DNA from: Ahaetulla prasina | Lineage: Eukaryota; Chordata; Lepidosauria; Squamata; Colubridae | Length of the DNA stretch: 64,000 nt | Direction of reading: 5' to 3' | Assembly: GCF_028640845.1 (NCBI RefSeq) | Contig: NC_080546.1 | Location: 85,340,757 to 85,404,756, forward strand | Part shown: positions 45,333 through 55,216 of the stretch, in pieces | Layout: each line of letters opens with the position of its first letter | Numbering within the stretch: position 1 is the first letter of the stretch | The notes under the pieces: generated by a model | Told to the model about the DNA's origin: nothing | Databases searched by the model: none | Seen by the model: only the letters and a program-made list of their open reading frames with translations | Translations under genes and position numbers: made by a program

Positions 45333-45835
45333 TGTCGTGTCCCACTCCTCCGCTGACGGCTGGGTCCGGGAACCGAATCAGGCTTGCCTCTGCAGCTCTG
45401 CCCAAAGTCCTAGCAAAGTCCTCAGAGCAGGCAGGAGACCAGTAAGTGACTTCAGCAAGATAAGTTTGACTTTTGCCTGACTCAGAGACTGCCAGAAAGT
45501 AGATCCTTTATATAGGCCATGGGGTGTGGCACCATGACTCAGCACTCATTAAGGCCTGCCCTCCTTCCTCTGTAGCCTCCGCCTCCAATCTTCTGATGCG
45601 AGGGTCACACCAATCAGCTGTTGAGTAAACCTCCTCAGGCTCACCTGCTGTGGAGGAGGGGAGGGGTCTAGCTGTCTGCTTGCCTGGGCATGGAGTCAGG
45701 GCTGGGGCAGGAGATTCTCCTTCTGCAGTTTGTGTGGACATGGAGCCAGGACTGGGACCGGGAGGCATACATTCCTCAGTGTGCGGGAGCAGGTAAGAAG
45801 GCCCCGGCTGCTCTGAGGGCGGGCAAGACACAACA
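45333..45835 (-). mobile_element. 5' LTR (LTR-G)
   Basis: Plus strand TGTCGTGTCCC to GACACAACA. Same reversed TATA (about 45508), CACCC and TGACTCA (about 45534) module as the 3' LTR. This LTR would drive transcription leftwards through gag and pol. Confidence 0.93.
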
Positions 45836-45847
45836 GTATGTATGTAT

Positions 45848-46078
45848 ATATGTATGTATGCAGGTTTTGGTATGTTCGGGTCTTTTCCCATGTAAGATTG
45901 GAAGTATTTAGGCAACGTTTCGATGAGATCTCACTCATCATCTTCAGGCTTTTGCTCACATAAGAACAAAGCCAAAGCCTGAAGATGATGAGTGAGATCT
46001 CATCGAAACGTTGCCTAAATACTTCCAATGTTACATGGGAAAAGACCCGAACATACCAAAACCTGCATACATATACCC
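45848..46078. repeat. Near-perfect palindrome of PLE-like repeats
   Basis: Left arm 45848-45953 and right arm 45974-46078 are inverted copies of about 105 bp with only a few differences and a 20 bp spacer. Each arm has one stem-loop motif (45916-45947 minus, 45979-46010 plus). Confidence 0.9.
45979..46010 (+). other. Hammerhead-like stem-loop motif, best copy of first family
   Basis: CTGAAGA, T, arm GATGAG, loop TGAGAT, arm CTCATC, GAAACG: six Watson-Crick pairs. ACGTTG just after GAAA could pair with CAATGT at about 46026-46031 (one G-T), followed by T, as stem III of a hammerhead would require. A stem I is not obvious. Confidence 0.6.
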
Positions 46079-46097
46079 GTGAAAACCTACGAAAACA

Positions 46098-46100
<3 letters not shown>

Positions 46101-46164
<64 letters not shown>
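46101..46164. repeat. (TC)n(TG)n microsatellite
   Basis: About 15 TC then about 17 TG units. Confidence 0.97.
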
Positions 46165-46166
<2 letters not shown>

Positions 46167-46192
46167 CTAGCTATCTAGCTAGCTATCCATCT

Positions 46193-46441
46193 CAGAGGTG
46201 GTATTCAGCAGGTTCTGACCAGTTCTGGAGAACCAGTAGTGGAAATTTTGAGTAGTTCAGTGAATCAGTAAATACCACCTCTGACTGGCCCCGCCCCCAT
46301 CTATTCTCTGCCTCCCAAATCCCAGCTGATTGGATGGGAATGGAGATTTTACAGTATCCTTCCCCTGCCACGCCTACCAAGCCATGCCAGGCCCAGCAAG
46401 CCACACCCATAGAACCGGTAGTAAAAAAAAATTGAATCCCA
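46193..46441. mobile_element. MITE-h, right end decayed
   Basis: CAGAGGTGGTATTCAGCAGG at left, TTGAATCCCA at right running into a CA tract. One 41 bp minisatellite unit at about 46335-46370. No target duplication recovered. Confidence 0.75.
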
Positions 46442-47034
46442 ACACACACACACACATATTTCAGCATATTTCTAAATGAGCCCCTATTTCTGCACTTTCT
46501 AATCAATAAAAACAATTTGTCCTCGTAAGATTTATTCAATGACATTATTACTAGCAACTGTCAGCTAAGGAGTCAAAACTCAAAGGTTCTTCTAAGGATT
46601 AGAAAATTATTTTTACATCATCCCAATAGGCCTCCTTGTTTCTTTGTTCATTATATATGAGATTTGTCAACTGACCCAGATTTTACACATGTTCAATACA
46701 AAGGTCAAATTTTTGCTCTGATGTTGAACTATTCCTCTTCGGGGAGCAAACTAATTCCATATCATGAATTTTCCTGGTTGCTTTTTCTGTTCAAGTCTGA
46801 ATTATTAATGAGTGATTGCTTTTGAAAAACGCAGCATGCTAGCACCCATCTAGAGGGAGAGAGATAGGTTTATATATATTCATATATATTCACGTTCCTT
46901 TTCGTGGGGTAAGGGAAGCAGTGCTGCTGAGACTTTTTTGATACGGGTAGAATTCAGAAAAGTGATTTCCTCTTTCAAAACCTACAGCAGGAGGCAGCAC
47001 AAGGCTGACGAGGCTGATTTTGAAAAGCTAAGCA
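46442..47034. other. No recognised feature
   Basis: AT-rich unique sequence. Confidence 0.45.
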
Positions 47035-47300
47035 AGACTAGGGCCTCTGGTGTCTCAGACTGCCAAGACAGTCTGTTATTAACAGCAGCTGCCTGCAATT
47101 ACTGCAGGTTCAAGCCCCACCAGGCCCAAGGTTGACTCAGCCTTCCATCCTTTATAAGGTAGGTAAAATGAGGACCCAGATTGTTGAGGGCAATAAGTTG
47201 ACTTTGTATATAATATACAAATGGATGAAGACTATTGCTTGACATAGTGTAAGCCGCCCTGAGTCTTCGGAGAAGGGCGGGGTATAAATGCATATAAAAA
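47035..47300 (+). mobile_element. L2-tailed tRNA SINE
   Basis: Head GCCTCTGGTGTCTCAGACTG, B-box-like GGTTCAAGCCCC, body GGTAAAATGAGGACCCAGAT. The 3' end CCGCCCTGAGTCTTCGGAGA is shared with the L2 3' end at 16920-16950, which implies L2 enzymes could mobilise it. Confidence 0.82.
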
Positions 47301-47394
47301 AACAAAAAACAAAACTAAACCAGCTTAGCCCTTCAATAGAGAGCAGGAGGGCAACAATCTAGGCCCGTTGGGAAGACTGAAGAGTAAAAATAAA

Positions 47395-47705
47395 AAATAA
47401 ACAAACAAACAAAGCAAAGGAAAACAAAAACAAAAACAAAAATCCTCCCAATTCCAAAACCAAATAAAAAATTAAATTAAATTAAATTTTAAAAAAAATG
47501 TAAAATAAAATGAGGTAATAAAATAAATAATAAAGTAAAATGAAATAAAAATACACTACAATACAATACAGTAAAAAATAATAAAATAAAATAAAATAAA
47601 AAATTAAATTAAATTAAATTAAATTAAATTAAATTAAATTAAATTAAATTAAATTAAATTAAATTAAATTAAATTATTAAATTAAATTAAATAATTAAAT
47701 TTGAA
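47395..47705. repeat. AT-rich arrays, mainly (AAATT)n
   Basis: AAAC and AAAT variants, then about 20 AAATT units at 47600-47700. Confidence 0.9.
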
Positions 47706-47754
47706 GGATAATGGTAAAGCACTTCCATAAAACACATGGTAGGAATATCAGGAG

Positions 47755-47984
47755 ATAATAATGAGAAGCTTATGGTTGAACAACCTATCTCCAGAAGTTG
47801 TGAATGCTCCAAGACTGGAAGTTTTTAAGAAGAGATTGGATAACCATTTGTCTGAAGTGGTGGACGGTTTCCTGCTTAAGCAGGGGGTTGGACTAGAAGA
47901 CCTCCAAGGTCCCTTCCAACTCTCTATTCTATTCTATTCTATTCTATTCTATTCTATTCTATTCTATTCTATTCTATTCTATTC
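47755..47984 (+). mobile_element. CR1 3' end with (ATTCT)12 tail
   Basis: GGGGGTTGGACTAGAAGACC, TCCAAGGTCCCTTCCAACTC, then ATTCT units 47925-47984. CR1, not LINE-A, seeds this array. Confidence 0.88.
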
Positions 47985-48205
47985 CAGTGAGAAACAACCT
48001 AGAACTAAGGAGGAATTTCCTGACGGTTAGAACAATTAATCAGTGGAACAACTTGCCTCCAGAAGTTGTGAATGCTCCAACACTGGAAGTTTTAAGAAAA
48101 GATTGGATAACCATTTGTCTGAAGTGGTGTAGGGTTTCCTGCCTATTAGGGGGTTGAACTAGAAGACCTTCAAGGACCCTTCCAACTCTTGTTATTCTAA
48201 TTCTT
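47985..48205 (+). mobile_element. CR1 3' end, second tandem copy
   Basis: Begins GAGAAACAACCTAGAACTAA directly after the pentamer array of the previous copy and ends at CCCTTCCAACTCTTG with one ATTCT. Confidence 0.85.
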
Positions 48206-48709
48206 TGTTTTCAAAAAAGTTTGAAATATCCAGGGCCACATGGAACTAACCTAAATATTGCTCTGTTTTCAATCCATGGTCTCCACTATCGGTATTGTGC
48301 ATCGAGATATTTTTAAAGAAATTTTCAAGCATGGCTTTTGCTAACGTGGCATTTTTGTGGGCGAGGGTGGGAAGAGTGCAGTAAAGTATCAGAAGACTTA
48401 AAAGTTGGGATGAAATGTAAGTTGAATTAGTAATGTCCTAAATTTATTTCCTTTTGCTCAATCAATTGTCAATCAGTTAAGTTTCACCATTGCCTAGAGC
48501 ACTGCTTCTCAACCTCGGCAACTTAAGTTATCTAGTGTTCAACTTCCTGAATTCCCCAGCCAGCCTGGCCTAAAGCAATATTCGACGTGCCCCATATCTG
48601 CATGTTCTCTTCCATTCAACATGGTGATAAGTCCATTTTTTCTTTTGTCCCCATTCTGTCAATTTAAATTATACGAAATGGGTGTGTTTTACAGCATAGG
48701 GATTTTGAA
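48206..48709. other. Mostly unique; short hAT-type fragment at about 48499-48570
   Basis: CACTGCTTCTCAACCTCGGC and AATTCCCCAGCCAGCCTGGC look like one end of another nonautonomous hAT family. No gene recognised. Confidence 0.4.
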
Positions 48710-49872
48710 GAACCCGCAATTAGTCATGTAAATCAGATATCTGTACAATTAGCACAGCCCCCCCTCCCAAGTCTGTGTGCTCTCCCCACTTCTCTTCTCT
48801 CTGTATAGCAATGACTGCATCTCTAGATCCAGCTGTTAAACTACTGAAGTTCTCAGATGACACAACAGTGATCGGTCTCATTCGAGACAACGATGAATCT
48901 GCATACAGACAGGAGGTTGTGACTGAAACAATCTGCATACAGACAGGAGGTTGCGACTGAAACAATCTGGAACTGAACACACTCAAAACCATAGAAATGG
49001 TAGTAGACTTTAGGAGAAACCCTTCCATACTTCCACCTCTTAAATTAGACAACACAGTATCAACAGTAGCGACCTTCAAATTTCCTGGTTCTACCATATC
49101 GCAAGATCTGAAATGGACAGCTAACATCGAAAACGTCATCAAAAAAGGACAACAAAGAATGTTCTTTCTGGGCCAACTCAGAAAGCTCAAACTGTCCAAG
49201 GAGCTGCTGATTCAGTTCTACAGAGGAATTATTGAGTCTGTCATTTGCACCTCTATAACTGTCTGGTTTGGTTCTGCAACCCAACAAGACAGACACAGAC
49301 TTCAGAGGATAATCAGAACTGAAGAAAAAACAATGGCTACCAACCTGCCTTCCATTGAGGACCTGTATACTGCACGAATCAGAAAGAGGGCCATGAAAAT
49401 ATTTTCAGATCCCTCATATCCTGGACATAAACTGTTTCAACTCCTACCCTCAAAACGACACTATAGAGCATTGCACAGCAGAACAACTAGACACAAGAAC
49501 AATTTCTTCCCGAACGCCATCACTCTGCTAAACAAATAATTCACTCAACACTGTCAAACTATTTACTAAGTATGCATTACTATTAATCTTCTCATCGTTC
49601 CTATCACCCTCGCCTCCCACTTATGACTGTATGACTGTAGCTTTGTTGCTTGTATCCTTACAATTTGTTTCCTGATTGCTTATTGTTCTCTATGACTATC
49701 ATTAAGTGTGATTCTTGATGAATGTATCTTTTTATGATTCTTGATGAACGTATCTTTTGATTCTTGATGAACGTATCTTTTCTTTTTATGTACACTGAGA
49801 GCATATGCACCAAGACAAATTCCTTGCGTGTCCAATCACACTTGGCCAATAAAAAATTCTATTCTATTCTAA
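48710..49872 (+). mobile_element. LINE-A, 5'-truncated after RT motif C
   Basis: The copy starts just upstream of the palm motif C and runs through the C-terminus and 3' UTR to CACTTGGCCAATAAAAAATT plus two to three ATTCT units (49856-49872). The short tail and intact end make it a useful reference for the family. Confidence 0.9.
48775..49539 (+). pseudogene. LINE-A ORF2 C-terminal half
   Basis: Frame 1 (48775-48960) has KLLKFSDDTTVIGLIRDND, the motif C DD pair preserved with F-S in place of the usual F-A. A 34 bp tandem duplication (48899-48932 and 48933-48966) then shifts the frame. Frame 2 (48997-49539) encodes MVVDFRRNPSILPPLKLDNT, FPGSTISQDLKWTANIENVI and ITVWFGSATQQDRHRLQRII, ending NAITLLNK before a stop. 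Inactive: no endonuclease, no motif A or B, frameshifted. Confidence 0.88.
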
Positions 49873-49942
49873 ATAATGACGTATCTAATTTATGTCAGTT
49901 GGATGTTATGACTCACACAAATTACACCATTCATGCTTTGTG
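49871..49942. other. 72 bp segment shared with 34591-34662
   Basis: Directly downstream of the LINE-A tail, in the same relation to the LINE as at 34591-34662. Confidence 0.7.
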
Positions 49943-50065
49943 CTCAATCGTGTCATCTAGATATAACCTCACACACTTCCCTCTTCCCTTCCATCCCTGG
50001 CAAACACCCATACATGTGTTCATATCTCTGAGAAAGGATGAGGATGTTATATCAACTTCCTAGTT

Positions 50066-50474
50066 TAGGTGACGGCAACCTTAAATGCTCAGAGCCATTT
50101 GGACCCATTTTCCACATAAAAGAAAACACCAGGAGCCACAAAACACTTCTGACATCTAAAATGAAGATAACACTGCCCTGTTTGCCAATTTCTCAACACA
50201 TATTAAGCATACTTGTAAACCAGTCTCCTCAGCAGTGAAAGCAACTGAATCTGCCCACGTACCATTAAACATTCTGTTTTCTTCTGAAACTTTTCTTTCC
50301 TCGAATTTATCCGTGGTTGTCCTACCAGGGGGTTGAAAAGCTCAATAAATCTTGTGCTGGCAGGTGTCCACACACTGGCAGTTGTGATGCATAGTTTGAG
50401 TGACAGGGAGCTGCATTTCAGAGGGATGAAAGAGCCACATGCGGCTCCAGAGCTGTGGGTTGCCGACCCCCGTG
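50066..50474. mobile_element. MITE-g, hAT-like
   Basis: Left GACGGCAACCTTAAATGCTC, right GTGGGTTGCCGACCCCCG, flanks TCCTAGTT and ACCTAGTT (seven of eight). Contains AGAGCCACATGCGGCTCCAG. Confidence 0.78.
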
Positions 50475-50589
50475 ACCTAGTTAGCATTCACTAAACTATT
50501 TGATGAATCATTTACAAACAGATTCATAGCAAACATGCTCATCCAATTTTGTAAAAGTAATAAAGTAATAAAAAAGTAATAAAAATAAG

Positions 50590-51160
50590 ACCACACTTGG
50601 AATACTGCATTCAGTTTTGGTCGCCACTATGTAAAAAAGATGTTGAGACTCTGGAAAGAGTGCAGAGAAGAGCAACCAAGATGATTAGGGGACTGGAGGC
50701 TAAAACACAAACAAACTGGGTATGTCTAGTTTAATGAAAAGAAGGACTAGGGGACAAATGATAGCAGTGTTCCAATATTTCAGGGTCTGCCACAAAGAAG
50801 AGGGAGTCAAGCTATTCTCCAAAGCACCTGAAGGCAGGACAAGAAGCAACGGATGGAAACTAATGAAGGAGAGAAGCAACTTAGAACTAAGGAGGCATTT
50901 CCTGACAGTGAGAACAATTAATCAGTGGAACAACTTGCCTCCAGAAGATGGGAATGCTCCAACACTGGAAGTTTTTAAGAAGATGTTGGATAACCATTTG
51001 TCTGAAGTGGTGTAGGGTTATCCTGCCTAAGCAGGGGGTTGGACTAGAAGACCTCCAAGGTCCCTTCCAACTGTTATTCTATTCTATTCTATTCTATTCT
51101 ATTCTATTCTATTCTATTCTATTCTATTCTATTCTATTCTATTCTATTCTATTCTATTCT
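50590..51160 (+). mobile_element. CR1 3' region, most complete copy, with (ATTCT)18
   Basis: Starts in the end of ORF2/3' UTR (CACACTTGGAATACTGCATT, GAGAAGAGCAACCAAGATGA) and runs to GGACTAGAAGACCTCCAAGG, CCCTTCCAACTGTT and an ATTCT array at 51074-51160. The frame at 50722-51015 is probably UTR. Confidence 0.9.
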
Positions 51161-51670
51161 GAATGTCCAGCTTTTATATAATACCAGTAGTACGTATCTT
51201 GATGAAAATAACTATCTAGTTTTTCTAAGTTCGCTCATTATAATAACTGTCTATAATCATTTTATTCCAAATTTCTCATGCTGTCTCTGTGCATAAAACC
51301 ATATATGTGCATAACACATAGGGCATAAAACCATAGGGATACTTACTGGATGTAGCATCAAAAAGAATGTCAGAAAATGTCCCTGAGCAATTGAGTGATT
51401 AGCTGTTGGTCTAGGGGGCAAACAGTATGTCATTCCAATGAATGATCTATTTGAAAAAACAACAACAACCGCATGTTCTTCTGAAGAACAAATGGGCAGC
51501 AGCACATATTTCTTCAAACTCCTATGACTTATGGATGTTGGCACTTGTACATTTCAGATGAAGTACTCTTGGACTAGCAGAACATATATACTGTGAAACC
51601 ACACAAATGTTGGTGCGTGTGTCAAGCTTCATATATTAACTGAAGTGGCAAATGCCACTCACCTTGTGGA
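51161..51670. other. No recognised feature
   Basis: Unique-looking sequence. Confidence 0.45.
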
Positions 51671-51977
51671 TTTTAAGGCCTTCCTCCCTCCCTCCTTCCT
51701 TCCTTCCTTCCTTCCTCCCTCCCTCCCTCCTTCCCTTCCTCTCTTCCTTCCTTTTTCTTTCTTTTCTTCGTTCCTTCTTTCCTTCCTTCCTTCCTTGCTT
51801 TCTCTCTCTCTCTCTTTTTTTCTTTCTTTCTTCCTTTCTTCACTTTCTTCCTCCCCCCTCCCTCCCTCCCTCCCTTTTTCTTTTCTTTCTCTTCCTTCCT
51901 TCCTTTCTTCCTTCCTTCCTTCCTTTCCTCCCTCCCTCCCTCCTTCCCTCCCTCTTTCTTTTCCTTTCTTCTCTTCC
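51671..51977 (+). repeat. Polypyrimidine tract (CTTC/CCCT)
   Basis: About 300 bp of nearly pure C/T on plus. Leu/Pro/Ser and Arg/Lys/Glu frames over it are repeat translation. Confidence 0.97.
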
Positions 51978-52071
51978 AATTCAGATAAAACTTGCTTGAG
52001 CTGTATGTATCTACAGACTGGAACGACTGACAGCAGGCCTTCCAAACCAGTAGAAGGAATTTAAAAATACT

Positions 52072-52442
52072 ATAGGTAGTCCTCAACTTGCAACCACAAT
52101 TGAGCAACCGCAAAATTTCTCTTGCTAGGCGAAACATTTGTTAAGTGAGTTTTGCCTCGTTGTACCACCTTTCCTGACACAGTTGTTAAGTGAATCATTG
52201 AAGTCGTTAAGTCAGCAACATGGTTGTTAAGTGAAGCAAGCTTCGCCATTGACTTTGCTGGTCAGAAAGTTGCAAAAGTGGATCACATGACCCCATAAAT
52301 ATGAACCAGTTACTAAGCAACTGAATTTTGATTATGTGACCAAGGGAATGCTGCAATGGTCATAAGTGTGAAAAATGGTCACTTTTTAAAGTGCTCTTGT
52401 CACTTTGAACAGTCATTATTGTTAAGTCAAGGACTATCTGTG
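52072..52442. mobile_element. MITE-t, full length
   Basis: Ends AGGTAGTCCTCAACTTGC and GTTAAGTCAAGGACTATCTG are inverted repeats. The interior has repeated GTTGTTAAGTGAATC and GTTAAGTGAAGC words. Nonautonomous. Confidence 0.75.
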
Positions 52443-52598
52443 TATATTTAATGTGTAATAGTAACTACTCAGACAAGACTAACGAGGAGACTTTTATAGG
52501 GGGGAACCTGGTTTAATTGGTTATATGGACTTTTTGCAACCCAGATATAATAACCATAGGCCCAGTGAGCAGCAAATGTGTCAACAGTTTTGAGCCAT

Positions 52599-53467
52599 TT
52601 GAACCTTTATCGCTATTCCACTTGCCAACGAACAAGGAGGGAAGGGTGAGAAAAAAATACCGACAATCCAAGAATAGACTGTGTGAGCCAAGGTCACTAC
52701 TGCAGTTGTCCAAGCAAAGAAATGATCTGTTCTCAAAACAAAGGACTGATTCTTAATCAGCCAGTGTGATCTCTTTGGGTGGGAAGAAGGCAAAACTAAA
52801 TGCTATGTAGTTTTGCATGGGAAAACCTCAGAGCTGGTTTTTAATTCTTCAGTACCGAAATGGTGTATCCCGTTAACATTTTTATTAAGATAAAATAAGG
52901 TACAAAATAGAAAAGAAAATAGGAAAACAATGGGGAGGAAAGGGGGAAGAAAAGTGTCGGTGGATTAGGAAAAAGAAAAAGAAAAAGAAGCATTGATTTA
53001 CTCTGTTGCAGTAAAATAAGGCACTAACATCAAATCAGCGTTGGTATTCAGCCGGTTCTATCCGGCTCTGGCAAACTGGTAACGGCAGCTGCAGGAGGCT
53101 CTGCCCACCCACCTGGACATCATAACATCCTTTTTTTGCTGATCTCTGAATGTGCAGAAGGCCCTGAGCATGCACGGAGGTGCACACGCTCACATTTGCT
53201 AACTGGTAGCAAAGGTAAGTGTATATCACCCCTGCATCAAATCAAAACTTTTTGTTTCTTCGTAATAATATAAACTACACTGTAGTTTACACCATAGTTT
53301 ACACTGGCCAATTAAGAATCAGTCCTTTGTTTTGAGAACAGATCATTTCTTTTGTTGGACACCTGCAGTAGTGACCTTGGCTCACACAGTCTATTCTTGG
53401 ATTGTCTGTATTTTTTCTCACCCTTGCCTCTTTGTTCCTTGGCAAGTGGAATAGCGATAAAGGTTCA
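52599..53467. repeat. Long inverted repeat, arms about 168 bp
   Basis: Left arm 52599-52767 and right arm 53301-53467 are inverted copies at roughly 94% identity by eye (for example ATCCAAGAATAGACTGTGTG and its complement). About 530 bp lie between, including a MITE-h and an AT-rich LINE-like stretch. The arm family is unknown to me. Confidence 0.88.
53036..53234. mobile_element. MITE-h with perfect target duplication
   Basis: CAGCGTTGGTATTCAGCC to GTATATCACCCCTG, 199 bp, CATCAAAT on both sides (53028-53035, 53235-53242). Confidence 0.9.
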
Positions 53468-53564
53468 ATATAGACTACACCAAAATGGTGTATCCAATAA
53501 AGTTTTGCTTTTGGGAATATTAAAATGCCTGAGTGTGTCTGCTTTTCTTGGGTTTGCTAGTCGG

Positions 53565-54065
53565 ATGGTTAACAAAATGGTTTTATTAACCGTCAGGAAA
53601 GTCATCCTTACATCTAGGTTGGATTTCTCCTTGATTAATTTCCATCCATTGCTTTTTGTCCTGCCTTCAGGTGCTTTGGAGAGTAGGTTGACCCAGTGGT
53701 GGGATTCAAATAATTTAACAACTGGTTCTCTGCCCTAATGACCAGCTGGATGGGTATGGCTATGGTGGGCATGGCCAGGTTGTGTGACAGGGAGCAAAAA
53801 TGGGCCATGGCGGATGCTGCCCCCTCATGCCCATTTTGGGCCTAGTAGGCCTCTCTGCAGCCTCCTGGGAGCAAAAATGGCCCGTGGAGGGATTCCTGGG
53901 GGGGATTCCTGGAAGGGGCAGGGTTGGGTGGTGTGGGGCCAGCCAGCAATTTAACAACTGGTTCACCTGAACTGGCTGAATCCCACCACTGGGTTGACTT
54001 CTTCTTCCTTGTGGCAGCCCTTAAAATATTGGAGCCCTGGTATCATGTCACCCCCTATTCCTCCT
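53565..54065 (-). mobile_element. CR1 3' fragment, split by a MITE
   Basis: Reversed CR1: GTCAGGAAAGTCATCCTTAC, ATTTCCATCCATTGCTTTTT, GTCCTGCCTTCAGGTGCTTT. It resumes after 53999. Confidence 0.8.
53694..53991. mobile_element. MITE-h, long form
   Basis: CAGTGGTGGGATTCAAAT to GGCTGAATCCCACCACTG, flanks GGTTGACC and GGTTGACT (seven of eight). Its outer parts match the 137 bp form at 55072; a GC-rich core is extra. Confidence 0.9.
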
Positions 54066-54674
54066 TTCCACTAGAAAACAGGTGTTAGCTTTAGAAAGTT
54101 CTTTAGAAAGAATCTTTAGAAAGATCCAGCAACAAACTTAAGGACAAAACCAAAAAAAAAAAAAAAGACTGTCCTATGTATATCTAGCAAAATATATATA
54201 TATACTTTCCCCTAACCACTTCATTTTGTGACTCTCTTGCATACTCTTCATTTTTTCTTTTTTTAATTAGCCATGCAGAATCCCAGTCTGGATTTCAAGA
54301 ATAATAATAACTGGCATTGAAAAATGTGCTGTTCCTCTAAGCATGTCTTAATTTCTATTCCATCACTAAAAAAAAGTCGGAGGTGCCTGTAGAACGTGAT
54401 AAGTGGCAAAAATAATTTCAAGGTGGCTTTCAAGCTTTTCAGAGCAAGCGAGTATCTGAAAATGAAGGTGCCTGCTGATCTAAAACGGCTGGTCACTTTT
54501 AGTAGAAACTGCTGTCGTTCTCAATCTTCTGATGTATACAAAAAGCTAAGGTTGTGACTCCCAATTAAATAAGGAGTAGTTTAAATTCCTTTTTAGTTCA
54601 TTTAAGGTCATGCCTACTTTTTTTTTTTTTTACAAGTCTGTGCTTTTCAATATGATGAATGATGATAGTTACTA
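54066..54674. other. No recognised feature
   Basis: AT-rich sequence with short homopolymers and a small TA repeat (54190-54206). Confidence 0.45.
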
Positions 54675-55058
54675 TGTCAACTCGCAAAGCATCTGTGGTC
54701 TGCTCCGAAGTTGCCGTAGGCAAGGGGGATGGGAAAATGGCAAAGTAGCACGGCAGCCAAAAACAAAAACACATTCCAGACATATCTCACCCAAGGCTGT
54801 CTCCCAGGGTTACCCACAGCAGCCGGCGAGGAGTGAGCTCTACAACCCGCAAAATTGCTCTGTTGGTGAATGTGACTGATGACACACCCTGGAGGGAGGA
54901 GGGGAAACAGGCTCATGCCTGGACCATAAATTATGTGGGGTCAGAATTGGCTTCACTTGGAATGTGCCGACATGAAGCTCTGAATAAATGACTGGATTTC
55001 TTTTGAAGCTTGGCTTGAGGCTCATGATTTAATTAGGGCATCCGTCGGAATCCTGACA
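54675..55058. mobile_element. LTR-D, uninterrupted copy
   Basis: TGTCAACTCGCAAAGCATC to GGAATCCTGACA, 384 bp. AATAAATGACTGG at about 54983 may be a polyadenylation region. Flanking 5-mers do not match clearly. Confidence 0.65.
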
Positions 55059-55071
55059 TATCACTTGCATC

Positions 55072-55208
55072 CAGTGGTGGGATTCAAGTAATTTAACAAC
55101 CAGTTCTCTGCCCTAATGATTCCTTCCAATCATCAGTTTACCAACTTTATCAGAAAGTTAACAACCGGTTCTCCCGAAGTGGTGCGAATTGGCTGAATCC
55201 CACCACTG
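55072..55208. mobile_element. MITE-h, short form, perfect target duplication
   Basis: CAGTGGTGGGATTCAAG to TGAATCCCACCACTG, 137 bp, CTTGCATC on both sides (55064-55071, 55209-55216). Cleanest copy in the window. Confidence 0.95.
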
Positions 55209-55216
55209 CTTGCATC

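Larger units (their letters stand above)
40617..45835 (-). mobile_element. Full-length Ty3/gypsy (chromovirus-type) LTR retrotransposon
   Basis: Two LTRs in the same orientation bound a 4.2 kb interior coding Gag, protease, RT, RNase H, integrase and a chromodomain-like tail in gypsy order. 5 bp GTATG is present on both sides (40612-40616, 45836-45840), though the target is itself TATG-rich. The interior is strikingly GC-rich compared with the AT-rich flanks. Coding is broken by many frameshifts. The 509 and 503 bp LTRs differ by only a handful of substitutions plus short indels, so insertion was recent. No clear tRNA primer site (TGG) follows the 5' LTR. Confidence 0.93.

Noticed and set aside
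45303..45340. tRNA primer binding site next to the 5' LTR
   Set aside because: No TGG-starting complement to a tRNA 3' end is visible right after the LTR on the minus strand; not reported as a feature.
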